Shown: positions 35,795 to 48,571 of the stretch, in pieces
Position numbering within the stretch: position 1 is the first letter of the stretch
Layout: each line of letters starts with the position of its first letter
Assembly (NCBI GenBank): GCA_023078555.1
Contig: CM041201.1
Location: 6,951,172 to 7,015,171, forward strand
Reading direction: 5' to 3'
Source: Ulva prolifera
Taxonomy: Eukaryota; Chlorophyta; Ulvophyceae; Ulvales; Ulvaceae
Length of the DNA: 64,000 nucleotides
Made by a program: the position numbers and the translations under genes
The notes under the pieces: model-generated
What the model was told of the DNA's origin: nothing
Databases searched by the model: none
What the model saw: only the letters and a program-made list of their open reading frames with translations

Positions 35795-38078
35795 ATGGAT
35801 AGTATACCTCCATCTGGACCGCCCGTCCGATATGTACGACAACTCCGCCTTTTCACTGTGTCAGATGCCAATCCCAGGATTTCCGCCCACAGCCGATCCT
35901 GTCGAGTCGCAAGGCTCAATTGTCGGACAAAATCAATCATTGAGCATTTCATAGCAGCTTCAGCGACGCTCACCAGGACGCCATGTGCCTGTGCAGATCA
36001 AAGAGCTTGGTTCCGGGAGTTTCGGACAATGTATGCTGGCTGAAGACCACGATGGAGAGAACGTTGCTGTCAAGTTTATTGAGCGGGGCAAGGTCAGGCT
36101 GCATACAGTTGTTGGTGTTGATACTGTACGAGCGTGTTTGTGCACATTCGCCGGTGTCCGTGCTGCAGGTAGACCGGAACGTCGAGCGCGAAGTCCTCAT
36201 GCACTCGACCTTGCGGCATCCCAACGTCATTGGATTCAAGCGGGTGCGCCACAGCCGCGGTTGAAGCTGCACCTCATGATCGTGGGCTGTTGACTTGCGC
36301 TCGCACCGTCCCCCGGTGGCCCAAAAGCACACTGTCGCTGCACTGCAAGCGACATTCCACCTGCATCTATTCTCCGTGATGTCAGCATGTGGTCTGATCG
36401 TTGCAGTATGGCCGATGGCAGCGTGTCGAGCTCTACGTGGCGCTGTCGCCATCTCATTGGCTGAGCGGTACAGGCCAACCTAGCGCCACCAGGAGTCCAC
36501 TTTTTGCAACATGGACCACCTCTGCAGGTATTCTTGACCGACCAGCATCTCGGCATCATACTAGAGTTCGCCACAGGAGGGGAGCTCTTCGAGCGGGTCA
36601 AATCAGCTGGACGCTTTGATGAGCACATGGCTCGCTTCTTCTTCCAGCAACTCATTGCAGGTGCGCACTTCACATGCAGCGCCTGTCCCGATTCTCAGCT
36701 CTCGCCTCTCTCGTCAACACGCCCAGCCATCGCCTACATGTCCAGCTGCTGTTGTCAACAGAAGTAGCTGCTGTGGCCACCAGCTGCTGCACCGGCGCAG
36801 TAGCCCTTGCATCAGCTGCATGCACCTATACAGGCGTCCAGTTCATCCACGAGCAGGGCCTCGCGCATCGCGACCTCAAGCTGGAGAACACGCTCATCAA
36901 GCTGGAGGAGACGCGGCCCGGCAAGCGCCCGACGCCGGTGCTCAAGATCGCAGACTTTGGCTTCTGCAAGCATGAGGACCTCCACTCCGCCCCCGATTCG
37001 CGCGTCGGCACCCCAGCGTACATTAGCCCAGTGCGCACCCCCTCCCCCTCGCATCCACTGCTGCCGCGCCGCACGCATGTGTGCTGCTGGGCCGGAGGCT
37101 GCACATGCTGTTGCCCCTGTGGCCGCCTGCACGCCCACCCCCCCGCTGCCGACCTGGCCCACGCTCCATGCCCCTTTTCCATGACGAAGTAGGGGCGTTG
37201 CTGCATGATCATCCGCCCTCTCTTCCGCCCTTCCACTGCGCAGCATGTGCACGCGCACAACCACCACGGCCATACATTGCCTGCATGCAACTCTGGCCGC
37301 CATGGCACCCCAACACCCCCCGTCCATGCTGCGCGCTGTGAGCTGCGGAGCCGCGCTGCAGGAGGTGCTGCAGGCGCCGCAGCGGTACGACGGCAAGGCC
37401 GCCGACGTGTGGTCGTGCGCGGTGCACCTCTACATCATGCTCGTCGGGTGGTACCCCTTCACGGACCCCCGCGAGCCGAAGAACTTCCCCAAGACGGCCT
37501 CCAACATCCTCAAGGGCCGGTTCACATTCCCCCGCAACCTCACGGTCAGCCCGGAGTGCCAGGAGCTCATCAAGGGCATGCTGCAGCGCGACCCGCAGCA
37601 GCGCATCACCATCCCGCAGATCAAGGAGTCTGCATGGTTCCAGACCAACCTCAGCCGCGAGCTCGCGGTGCGTCCTCCCGCCGACCCAGGGCACGGGTCT
37701 GGCCCTGGTGCTAGCATCCGTCCTGACGAAGGGCCCTCAACCACTGCGCTCTGCCACGGCTGTTGTCGACTGTCACGGTGGCGGCGGTGGTGCAACCCTG
37801 TTTCCTGGCTCGTGCTTTGGCAGCATGTTCAGCAATTACCCAACGAGTCGCTGCAGGGGAGCGTGCCAAATGATGGCAGAAGTGCTTGGTACGACAAGCG
37901 GCATGGTGGTAGCATGCTGATCTGCCATCTGGCGGTCGCAGTTGCATCTGCGGGGGGTTCCACTTGACGTGCGCTGGTGTGCGTGCAGGACAACTGCCGG
38001 GGACTGCCCTGCTACCAGCAGTGCCAGCAGTCCCCAGAAGAGATTCAGGCCATTCTCAAGATGGCCGCACACAAGTAG
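35795..38078 (+). CDS. SnRK2-like Ser/Thr protein kinase B
   Basis: This kinase of the green-lineage SnRK2 family is a close paralogue of the one at 10.9 kb. Seven exons close in phase to 311 residues: 35795-35833, 35997-36092, 36169-36243, 36528-36660, 36834-37030, 37362-37667 and 37989-38078. Exons 2-7 match SnRK2-A in size and phase, with a one-codon difference in one exon. Residues: glycine loop GSGSFG, Lys39, alpha-C Glu53, HRD Asp128 with Asn133, DFG Asp155, and SPE near 180. The activation loop has Ser170 followed by Arg171 where plant SnRK2s usually have Ser-Thr. The C-terminal helix [12 protein letters not shown] is the SnRK2 box. The 13-codon first exon ending Arg-Tyr fits the family start, but its donor (GTACGA) is the least certain point. 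Confidence 0.92.
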
Positions 38079-38626
38079 ACCTGCTTGTTCACAAGCGGGT
38101 CCAACCGGAGCTGAGTGAGATTCTTGTGCGGGGGCATGTACCCGCATGCACCCGCATGGCGCATCGAGCAGAGGGTGCCAAGGAGTTGTGTGACAGAACA
38201 GGTGTCTATGTGGCCGTGTGCTTGTATACATCTGTAGCACATACATAGATGATCTCCCTAGTACACACATCCTCTTGAACAGAGCGTGTGGGACGCTGCT
38301 GCAACAATCTCTCTCACCTGTGCCGCTGCAACCGACTGGACCGTCACAACGCATACCCGAGTGTTTCCGATGTTACATGCACAATGTAAATAGCAATGGA
38401 ACGTGCAAAGACACTCAAAGCCACAGCTAACACTGCCACAATCCACTAATGCTGCATTACGAGCAAGAGACAGCCATACTTCTCAACGCACTGAAAAAAC
38501 GAAATCGGTACTGTGCATGATCAGGATGTACCCATGCACTCCATCATGCTGTGCCTCTGTTCGAGGCAATCATGGGGTGGGCGACCCCGGCTGATATATA
38601 GATGCATAGCGTTGTTATTATCACCA
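38079..38626. other. Convergent 3' region between SnRK2-B and the pseudokinase
   Basis: This holds the two facing 3' UTRs. A TGTAA lies on plus near 38386. No exon is seen. Confidence 0.4.
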
Positions 38627-40385
38627 TCACGCACGCCCTGGAAGGCCTACGTGCCGGGCTTGCCGGATCAGCTCCTTCACTTCCTCCGGAGGCTGCTCAC
38701 ATCTCTTCATCTGGCAGTGCGCCAGCCCTCTAGCATTACCCTGCACTCCACCAGCCCGTCTCGCATGTTTGCAGCCCGCCGTGAAAAACCTCACACACGC
38801 ACCCTCGGCACGCCTCTTCCACACAAACATGTGCACACATGCAGCAGGCAAGACGGGCGCCGCACCTGAATCTCCCGAGGCAGGTCCTGCATGTACCAGG
38901 GGTGTTCTAGAATCTCGTGCACCGTCGGCCGTGCTGCGCTGTCTGTGCACAGCATCGCCTGCAGCAGGTCCTTGCAGGCGGAGCTAATCGTGACCTTGGA
39001 CGGCCAGTGCAGGCTCTGTAGGGGCCCATCTTGTGCTGTGTCGAGGGCATCTGCTGTGTTGTGGCCTGCGCTACTGCTGGCCGGCTGTGAGTGGCTAGGG
39101 GCTCTCTGTGTGAGCATCGTGTACAGGATCGCTCCGCAGGCCAGTACATCGGACGCCTTGTCCTCAGCGAGAATGTCATCCTGCACCGCGGTGAAATGGT
39201 GGAGCAGTGGCGTGGCAGAGTTTGCCCTCGAGCTCAGGTTCTGCTGCACTCGGGGCTGAGCAAAGAAAGCTGCTAAAATGAAGCCGCACCGAGCGCAGGC
39301 CGGAGCGCAGGCCCATTCCTTGAACTCGGGAGGTAGCCTGGGAGGGCGGCCGCGGTGGGACCTTGTGCGTCGCTGCGGCCGGGACCACAGTGTTGTCTTC
39401 TTTCGCGCTGCCGAAATGCGAGATCTTGAGGACTGGGGCTTTGGAGAAGGTGAAATTGAAGGGCTTGACAAGGAGGTACTTCAGGCGGATGTCGCCGTGT
39501 GTGACGCCTCGCTCATGCAGGTAGCGCATGCCGCACATGAGCTGCTGGAAGAAGAATCTAGCGAGGCTTTCTTGAAAGGGTCCCTGAGTCTTGAGCATGT
39601 CGCGGAGGTTTCCAGTGGTGGCGTTCTCATGGACGATGCCGAGCATCGCGTCTGTGAGGAATATCTGCACAAGCCAAGGCTGCTTGCTGTGCACGGGGTT
39701 CTTTTTGGGGGTTCTGTTTGGGGCCAACACCGGCACAGCCAGGACTTCACACTGGCTGGGTTTGGAGTTCCCAGCAGGAGGAAGTAGCTCACCCGTTTGA
39801 AGCCAATAATGTTGGGATGGTGGAGCTGAGAGTGAATGATTGCATCTCGTTCTATGCTGGCTGCTATTGGGCTTTTTGCTTGGATGGCCTGCACATATGT
39901 CATAGCCATGGGGTTGAATCCAGGGCTGAACCCGCATGGCGCACATGTGGAATGATGGTTTGCATGCAAGCAGTTGTGTTTGAAAACAGACTTCTTCAAA
40001 GTTCCAGCCAATGACCCTATGCTTTCTTGCAACAACGGGCGCAGACTGAGCTCATGAAATGTCTGCAGCGGTGGATCCCAGGATTTGGTCCTCAGCTGAC
40101 AGTGCTATGCGCATGCCCAGGTTGCCCCGGGCCAAGACCCATTCTGGCCCCGAGCCTCCGAGCCTGGTTCTGAGGCTAGACCAATTCTGCGCGAACGTGA
40201 TTGCTGCAGCACAGCGGCAGCTCGAGGTTTACCTGTGACCCTCGTTGCAAAAGCTTCAGAGCCACCTCCTCTCCATCACTGAGATCGATTGCCACCTTGC
40301 GGATGCCGCTGGAGCTGTAGCCTAGGTCCCGCAGATGCACAAACTCAGACGCGGTCTGGCCTGTCCCAGCCCTTGCGACACTCAT
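38627..40385 (-). CDS. SnRK2-derived predicted pseudokinase
   Basis: This is a paralogue of the two SnRK2-like kinases with decayed catalytic motifs. Exons are 40385-40233, 39888-39793, 39664 to about 39400, about 39240-38866, and 38740-38627; the third/fourth junction is not resolved. The glycine loop is GYSSSG (residues 22-27). Lys44 (VALK) is kept. The alpha-C Glu is Asp66. HRD is H139-G-D141, the Mg-binding Asn is Tyr146, DFG is H166-F-G168, and the APE region reads FTA. The stretch from SATP to LACG aligns residue for residue with VGTP to WSCG of the active copies. The C-terminal SnRK2 box (PPEEVKELIRQA) is conserved and three intron positions are shared; the phase-1 intron of the active copies is absent. 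Intact frames and splice sites argue for a scaffold or regulator rather than a dead gene. Confidence 0.83.
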
Positions 40386-42234
40386 ACCCTGCAGCGAAGT
40401 CCGCACAGGTGAGGAGACGCAATGGGCAACATGCGCATCGCCACGTGTTCAAGAACAACGAGGATAGGCCATCAACGCCGAAGCATCTGACATCGTTGGC
40501 ATTGTGCGCAGTCAGCACGATTTGTGATGCTTAAGCGTCGGCCGATGCGAAATCGCTGCCGTCTGTGCGCTTGACTGCGACCGCGAGTTGGTCTGCAGCT
40601 GACGAAGCGAGCCACGCCTGTAGCTACGACAGTGTGGGGGCAATTGGTCAGCACCTGATCTGCGGCCGGCCAGCCCGCTACATCGCCTTGGCAGCTTGTC
40701 TGAGGATTATAGCTGGTATGCTCTCCAGAGTACTGGGTGCTGCACTGCACAGCTACGAATCGTTGGTCCAACGTGCTGCACTCACGTACGCGCAGCGCTG
40801 GCACTCTCGTCTCGCAAGTGAAGCCTGGACAGGCACAACAGCGCGCAAGCGTTTGAAAAAGGCGAGAATTTGTGCTATACGTAATTCGATGACATTTACG
40901 CAGAACTACGGTATGCGACGCTGCCTAAAGACTGCAGCGGCTGTCGCACGTCCCAGAACATTGATTTGTCTCGAGCGCCTGGAAGGCACCGGGACGCCAT
41001 GGTCCAGTGCTTCTCGGGCATTCGTGGCCAGGCAAAAACAATTTCCGACGACGCACGTGTGATGGTGGTGATAGGCCGGGCATTGGTTTCCCTGCGGGCT
41101 GCGGTAGTGTAGACGGCCGCGGAACAGGCATTGCGCTGACCATTGCTCGCAATGCTGTCTTCTGCCTCCCAGCCACTGCCCTCGAACCTCTACTAAATGG
41201 TAGTTATCAATGGTCTGCTGACAGTGTTTGACAGTGTGGCCTGCACGCCGACTATCTTATGAAACAGCGCGTATGCGCATGGACAGCGTGACGCGGAGAG
41301 ACTTGTCGATTGTACCTGGTGATGGTTGCCAAGTGGAAACTCAATGCACGCCACCAGCAAGTATCACACATATTGCCTTTGGGGATCGTGAGAACCACGA
41401 CTAGGGACAAAGAATGAAATAATTATGTGCGAACTTCGTGCCAGCGTGGTGCGAAGCCAGACTCCGGGTATGGCGACAGTCGTAAGCAACACGTCGCTTC
41501 TTTAAGGTAGCTTGAACCAAACATTTGATATATAGCGCGTTTCTAGCCTTTCTATGCTCCCTGACAGTGCTTAGTACGACAGCTGGACCTGTGCACATCT
41601 ATGCATGTACCGGCTATTTGCGCATGCATGACTATATATAGTCGTTCTGAACGATGGACGTTTTTTAAGCACGAGACTGCTATAATCACAAGTCGCCTGT
41701 ATGTGCGAACGGAGTAATACCTCTTCGTAGAACCCCATCGCGGTGTGTACAATCTCTCAACGCAGCTGATAGATGGCACTCACGATAATCGTCGGGAAGA
41801 CGTTATCCATAGAGTTGAAGTAAGTGCTTGAATTGCTGCCTAGATCCATGTCAGTGCTCATGCATATGTATACTGTTATGAATGCACCTTGCAGGCCGAG
41901 CAACGGTCCAGGGCCACAGCTGTGGCAAGAAGAGATCCTGGGAACGTTTCTGCAGAAATGCCTCCTAGTCAAAAGATTCAATGGTGGAAAGGCTGTTGTT
42001 TGAGGTGTATATCTAAAAGGATATACCTGCCCCTGATAGATATGTACATGTCATGCTGGTCCCATGCATAGAACCTGTCCCACAGCCGCCTCCCAAGTTG
42101 CAGTTCTCAGTCTGGTGTGCTGGGAAGGAAAAGCTCCAGCATCTGTGTTGACATTTGGGAGCACCATTCCTGTATGGGCAATGGGACTGCGCTCTTTCTG
42201 CCATGGGCCAGCTCCCGAGCCGGAAGCCTAGCTC
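40386..42234. other. Gene-poor stretch with a possible short two-exon ORF
   Basis: No family match was found. One possible small gene on plus has exons 41773-41819 and 41895-42003, with a GTAAGT donor and TTGCAG acceptor, giving 51 residues without known motifs. A TATATATA element inside the 14-bp palindrome at 41630-41643 lies about 130 bases upstream of its ATG. This candidate is weak. Confidence 0.3.
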
Positions 42235-42286
42235 GGCAACCACTATCATAGTGGTTGCCGTATCTCGAGATGATCTCGAGATACGG
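42235..42286. repeat. Two overlapping perfect palindromes
   Basis: The first is GGCAACCACTAT-C-ATAGTGGTTGCC (42235-42259, 12-bp arms, one-base centre). The second is CCGTATCTCGAGAT-G-ATCTCGAGATACGG (42258-42286, 14-bp arms, one-base centre). They share the two bases 42258-42259. Transcribed from either strand they would make two adjacent hairpins; as DNA they could extrude as cruciforms. Confidence 0.95.
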
Positions 42287-42453
42287 TAGCAGTCATTACT
42301 TGAAACTGCCAGCAGTCGCAGGCTCGAGCTCCCCAGGCATGGACCTGTTATCCCTGAGACTCAGGCAGGCCCTCATGGCCCAATCATCCTTGAATCTGTA
42401 GCTAGAGCTCACACAGCCCGTGCTGAGCCGATGCCATACTCTATGAAACTACC

Positions 42454-42475
42454 CCCTAGGTCAGCTGACCTAGGG
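42454..42475. repeat. 22-bp perfect palindrome
   Basis: CCCTAGGTCAG followed directly by its reverse complement CTGACCTAGGG, with no spacer, 167 bases after the palindrome pair at 42235-42286. Confidence 0.95.
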
Positions 42476-45400
42476 TATGCTTGTCATACTCCCCATCAGG
42501 TGTCCACACAGATGGATCCCATAGGTCGAGTGGTGAAATTGGCCAGTCACAGAGCATGTCACAATTGATGAATGGGCGCTGGTGAAGGGCACTGTCATGA
42601 CAGGCCTGTACAGCTGGCCAGCACTGTGAGCAGCCACAGAGCAGGCATGGCCATCACCTGCAAGTATCCCATGCCAGCTGCAGGGTGTGCCCCCATGCAC
42701 CCTGGTGCCAGTCAAATGCCTGAAATGCTGACTCCAGAGACAGGCTGCAACGGATGTGCACACTGTCGGATGTGCACACTGGCAGGCCCAGGGTGAGAGC
42801 TGAGAATTCGCATGCAAGTCCACGTTCCAGCTGCAGTGTGTGTCCTGGTGTCTCCCAGGCTTGGCTGGAGGTCCTCCCAGGCTTGTGTGCACCATGCGTG
42901 CAAGTTTTCAGATGCAATTGCAATTGTGTTTGCCCATGTGTGCAAGCTTCCGCCTCGAGGCACAAGCTCCCCAGCATCAGGCTGCCATCAGGCAATGCCA
43001 CGGTTCCCATCCAGGCTGGCTTCCTCGTCTGCACGTGGCAGCAGCCAAGCTGTGCTCAGCTCAGCGGAGCAATGACAGGGACGCATGACAGGCACCGCTG
43101 TGCCATGACAGACCTCAGTAGTGCTGCCTGCAGTTGAGCTGTTAGAAGGCTACCCGCATCTGCACAGGACAAGCATGAAGATCCGCAGACTGCAGCCATC
43201 ATGATGGTGATCCGCCAAGCGCCTCTGCTTGGCTTTTGAAACCAGTGGGACGGCTGCGTCGATCTGGCACACGCTTTGCACCTGCATGCAGTGTGCTGTA
43301 CTGATGGCTGATGAGACAGGAGTATGTGTACCTGACTGGGATATCCTGCAGCACATGTAGTAGAGACTATGAATACAGAAACTGGGGTTGATGAAAGCAC
43401 ACCAGGTAACACACCTCATATGCAAGGGGGGTGAGGTGGCAAGTGGGGGAGCAGACCGGACATACGTATGTCGGACTGGAGCTGGCATGTGAGACTTCGG
43501 GCCAGACCTGCCTATGACTGCAGCAGCAGATGATACACCATGAACTCCTGCAGCACATGACGGCAGAGGGCCACCATAGACTGTCTTATTCATGGCATCA
43601 TGCCATGGGAAGGGAACTGTTCACAGGGATGTGTAATGGCATCATGACGGCATGAAACCCCCCCCTCCCCCATAGGGACTGCAGCAGTGCATGCTACTGT
43701 GATGGCAGAGGTGGCCTGCTGGAGCCTGGGACTGTTGTGTAGTAGCAAAGAGCTCGGGTGTAGCATTGGTGACAGGCCCTCGCAGTTTGCGCATCTGAGA
43801 CCGTCGCTGGTGTTGAATTCTGGCAGTCCTTATGATTGGAGTGCAGCTCCCCCTGCCAACGGCTTTTGCTTGGCCCCAATGTACACATTGGACGCGTGGC
43901 CACAGATGTCATTTGCTCACCGGCCACAGCATCTTGATATGGTTGAAAGAGCTGAGGCGTAGGCAACCACCACAAGCCAGGCCTTACAGCCTGCAGCTGG
44001 TGCAGCACCACAGTGCACTTCACAGCAACGACTGCCCTGTCAGAGCAGCTCAGGCGGTGGCACAGCTGTCAGCTGTTGGCCTCCGTTTGGGAGCAGTGCT
44101 GTGACTGTGTTGCACTGTGCCAAGGGGGCCATCTGCCTCCTGGGCTTTGTCCTTGTCACACAGCTGTCAGCTGCGTGTAGCTGCCAGTCTGAAGCATGAG
44201 AATAAGTCATGTGATGAAATGAGCAGCATTGGCATGGAATGTGTGACAGCATGCAGTGTCCGCAGACATCACATCTGACATAACAGCAAGAAGGCAACCA
44301 CCAGGCACGCCCGCGCTGCACCCAGGCTCCCATGCTCAGCGCCGGTACCTGCTTCTCAAGTGCATCAGAGCTGCACTCGCATCTGAAGCGGCTTGTTTGT
44401 TTTTCACGATGGTGAACACACGAATGGCAAGGATGATTAATATGGGTCATGTAAGCCCCAATGGCCACACCCCACCATGTGCCATCTCCAAACTGACTGA
44501 GCACACTGTGCAACGTGTTCGTGTTGTAGTCACGGTGTAAATTCCCCCTGGCCGGGCTCAAGCTTCCAGGGACCTTGTCGTGGCTACAGGCGCTACAGAA
44601 TCAGCCACAGGCACACATCGCTTCACACCAATTATTAATAGTAGGCACACCCGGCTGCAGATGAGCATCGGCAACGGCCTTCTCGAGAGGATCCCCCACA
44701 GACAGAAGCTTTTCATCCTGCGGACCAAAGCGCACAAGCAAGCTCCTGAACAGGCGGTCACCCGGGGTTGCCTCGAGCACTTCCATGGAATGCATTCACA
44801 TTCTCAGGCACCGGCAAGGCATCCCAGGAAGAGCATGGAGGATGTGTTTCGGCTGAACATCCACGCTGTTTTTGCACTTCTACATAAGGGGGCGAGCATG
44901 GCAAATTTTCGGTTCCGTCTCACAATTGCAACTCATCAACATATAGGGCATTGCGTGTCCTCTTTGATCAAGTCTCGACACTGAACAACGAGTCATCGCG
45001 CAGATGCACATCAACATCAACGTTTTTTTAATGCCACGAACGGCAGCAATTCTGCACTACAGATCTGGACAGATCCTCGCGCATGATCCAATCTCGAGCT
45101 GAAGGACAGCTAGAGGCCCTGCTGAGCTGTACGCACACCATCTGCAACCAACCTTGGCCAGCCGGCTCCCTGCATCAGCAGATGCCAGTGGGGTACTTGC
45201 GCCGCCGATCCTGCTCCTGTTTAATCGCTCACACGCACGCGCTCACACATGCCATCCCCCTATGCAGCAGACCCCAGCTGCCCATCGCGCTTTCCTGAGC
45301 TTTAGTCTGGCCGACTTAGCCAAGGTCACACTGAATGCGAGTGGGACCGTGCAACAATACGCGTAGTGACCATGGCCCCGCCTGAGACGCCTCCAGGCCC

Positions 45401-48400
45401 CAGGCCTTCTGCCCTCAGAGACACACCTCAGCAGCGGCCTGGCCCGGGAATCGTGCCATTGCGGCTCCGACTGCAGCATGAGCTCATGCATGCTCCATCC
45501 ATGCGTGTCACAGGCACGTCTATCCAGGGCAAACGTATGGTGCAGAACAGGCCTGGAGTCAGGCTAGCTAGCACAACAGCCGCTCGCGCCAACAAGCGCC
45601 GAATGAAGCAGCTTTGAAGCAGCTTTGCCGTGCTTGGCGCGACCACATCCACGGCACCCACACTGCAGCATGCATTGGAGACACCACCACAGCTGGTGTC
45701 TCCATGCACCTTGACGTATAGCTGTCTAGATCTGTAGAAACCAGCACATGTCCTGAACAGGATCATTTTTTGTGTTACAAGGACACAGTCGGTGTGGCGG
45801 GTCATGTGTTGTGTAGTTGGCCTGTGATAAGATGGTTGGTGGGGGAGCGGGGGGGGGAAAGGGTCAACATGGATGATTGACGGCCCATTCGGTGCATCTG
45901 TGTACCCGCACATGCGGCCGCAGTGCTTCCTGGCACAACTCGATGAATGGCCCATGAATGCTTATCAAGCCTGATGCTGATTGAGCTGCATGGTGTGGCA
46001 CCTTTACATCATGCAACACGACAGCACGCATGTTTGATCCCCTCCAGTCTTGGCGTTACTATAGCAGCTGGTATTTGCACGGATTCACGCATAGTCACTT
46101 ACCGTTTCGACAGGTGAGCACGCAATTATATACTGCAATCTATGATGCAAATGTACAAGATGTGCCAGGCCGGCGTCCTACGTAGGTGGCTGTTACTATA
46201 GGGCTTGGCTGCTTTGGGGGGGCTGTCAGATGCGGGTAGTGGAAGCATGCGCATTGGGGCTGTAGTGGCCACAAGCACAGCTGCAGTCCATGAGCTGAGG
46301 CAATGTACCAATTTGCAGAGGTCAGACCATAGAGGTTGGACCAGAGCTGACTAATCTACTGCAACATGTACCATGCGGGCCTACTACACAGGATTTATCA
46401 TGCTGGACAGCCGGCCGACAGAAACCATAGTAAGCCAGCCCATCAAGCTGCCCTGGCATGTTGGTCATATGAAATCACAAATGCTGTATGGCAGAATTAG
46501 GTATGGAGTAAAATGTTCCTGCCACCAATGTCTGCTCTAACATTGTAAGCCTGAACCTTGTGGGTGAATGGGCACGATATCATTCTGAATATTCAGAAAG
46601 CAGCGAGCCTGCATCTCAAAAAGCAGCGAGCCTGTACATGGCACAGCCCTGAGCTGGAAGACAGGCCCCAAGCCGCGCCCGAAGCCAGATTTTGTCTCTC
46701 TTACGGAAGCGGGTCTGGGGACCAAGAAGAGCCTCGTGATGTCGCATTCTTTTTGCAGGATGAATGAGACCACATGATAGTGCTACGCAGCGGAGCTGAA
46801 GCATAGGGGAAGGAAAAAACTTAATTGAGAGTGCTGTACTAAGCCTCACCACATGCAGGGGTGAAGCTTGAGCAGAAAGGGTAAGTGACCCCTGTCAGAG
46901 CAAGCTTTAGGCTGCCAAAGGTAACAAGCTCTCCCACTGACCCATGCTTGATTCAGAAAAAGATGACGGCACCTGGGCCTTGAGAGGACACCACACAGGG
47001 TGCTCTGAGCTGCAACCTGACCGGAATCCTGCACTTTGTGGCTGAGCTGTCGCTCAGCGCCCCCTTCAGCGCTTCGGTGCTTAGCGCTGTGTCAAGAGCA
47101 GGCTGCACGACGGCCACACACGGTGCCAGGTGTTGCTCCCGGCATTCAAGCTAGATCCTGCCTACGGGAGGCGGAGAGGACAAGCGGGGAGGGGGAAGGG
47201 AACTCTGGGAGTGTGGCCACCGTCCACCACATGTGGCACGCTGGTATGGGGTATGGTACAATGACATCGGCAAGACAGTCCGCAGCACATGGCACATGGC
47301 GTGCACCCCAAGGCCCCTCCTGTCTGGACTGCAGCGCCTCTCCCCCTGGGCTGCAGACAGAAATGTGCATGCAGTTGCTTGCAGACAGAAATGTGCATGC
47401 AGTTGCTCACATGGACACATTGGCACGGTGGGAACAGCATTGCTACCTGCCTGGTAGCACATCTGCATTATGGTCTGCCTGGCCCAGAGGCAAGTTGCAC
47501 TTCATGCCTTGACTAATGCCATCACTGTGTGCAAGGCAGCTTCTGTTACTGGCAGCTGTGTTCAGACAGCCTTGGACAGTCCACAGCAGGGCTACAGGCA
47601 GTAGCTTGTGCACACGGCGGCACAATCTTCCGCACAGCTTTCCTCTGCTGCTCCTCGTGCATCCCCTCTCCTCCCACCAGACAGCTGTAGATGCGGTGTT
47701 GCAGGCATGATCTCGATCTGGGCTGACGAGCATGTGCATGGAGAGCACAGCAGAGCATGGCGTGAGCAGAGCATGGCCACAAGCTGAGAGAGATGGAGAG
47801 GGAGATGACCACACTGGGCTGAGACAAGTGTCTGCTGCAGATGCACACCATGAACTGAAAATTCTTTGTTCAGTATCCCATGTGAATAGCTCATGATTCA
47901 CGCATTGGGTAGTTCTGGCACAGAAGCGTGCTCAAAGTGTGGATTACATCGGATGACCGATGTACTATTATTTGTCAGTATTATAATCCAGCGATTCTGG
48001 ACTTACTGCCCACTCTGCCTACATGAAGCTGGACGATGCTCACGACTTCTGGATGCGCCTACAAGTGGCGATGCATTCTGTATCAATGTCTAATCGCGTA
48101 TTGAGATACATATACACCATACGCAACGTTCTGGTGACACACGCTGGTCCAGATTCAAGGCTTGCGAAAGCGATCATTTGTTCAACCATTTTCATACAGC
48201 ACGCCCCTTTGCTGAGCTTGAAGCTGAATTGTATCAACATACACGCCAGAACAGCGGCATAGGCAGCACAGGCGTGCATGGTGACTGTGAACGTTCTCCT
48301 CAAAGCTGCGTCGAGAGCCAGGCCAGACGTTCGCCTAGGCCCCTCCTATCCGACTCCGTGCCGATAGCCACAATAGCACGATAAATCGCGATGAAATAGG

Positions 48401-48571
48401 TTTTATACCGGGTTACTTAATCGTTGATGTGGCAGCGTGATAGTTAGGTAACCACTTGCGACAGCTGTCACCTTTCACGTTGAACGCAGCTGCGCGCAGA
48501 GCTACGCAAAACAGTTTCGTGAACTTGCTCGATTCGCGTTGCAGCGACGACACCCACCGCGTTAACAGCAA
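42476..48571. other. Gene-poor stretch with weak short spliced candidates
   Basis: No recognised family. A 15-base direct duplication (CGGATGTGCACACTG) lies near 42752-42784, and a 28-base one containing GACAGAAATGTGCATGCAG lies near 47356-47405. Two weak spliced candidates close in phase. One is minus 44795-44651 plus 44592-44558 (59 residues). The other is plus 45083-45128, 45278-45362 and 45419-45617 (109 residues with a basic, Pro-rich end). Their introns are very short (56-58 bp for two of them), so I do not list them as genes. Confidence 0.3.

Noticed and set aside
44558..45617. Two short spliced ORF models (59 and 109 residues)
   Set aside because: They depend on introns of 56-58 bp, shorter than the 71 bp or more seen in most firm models here, and lack family matches.
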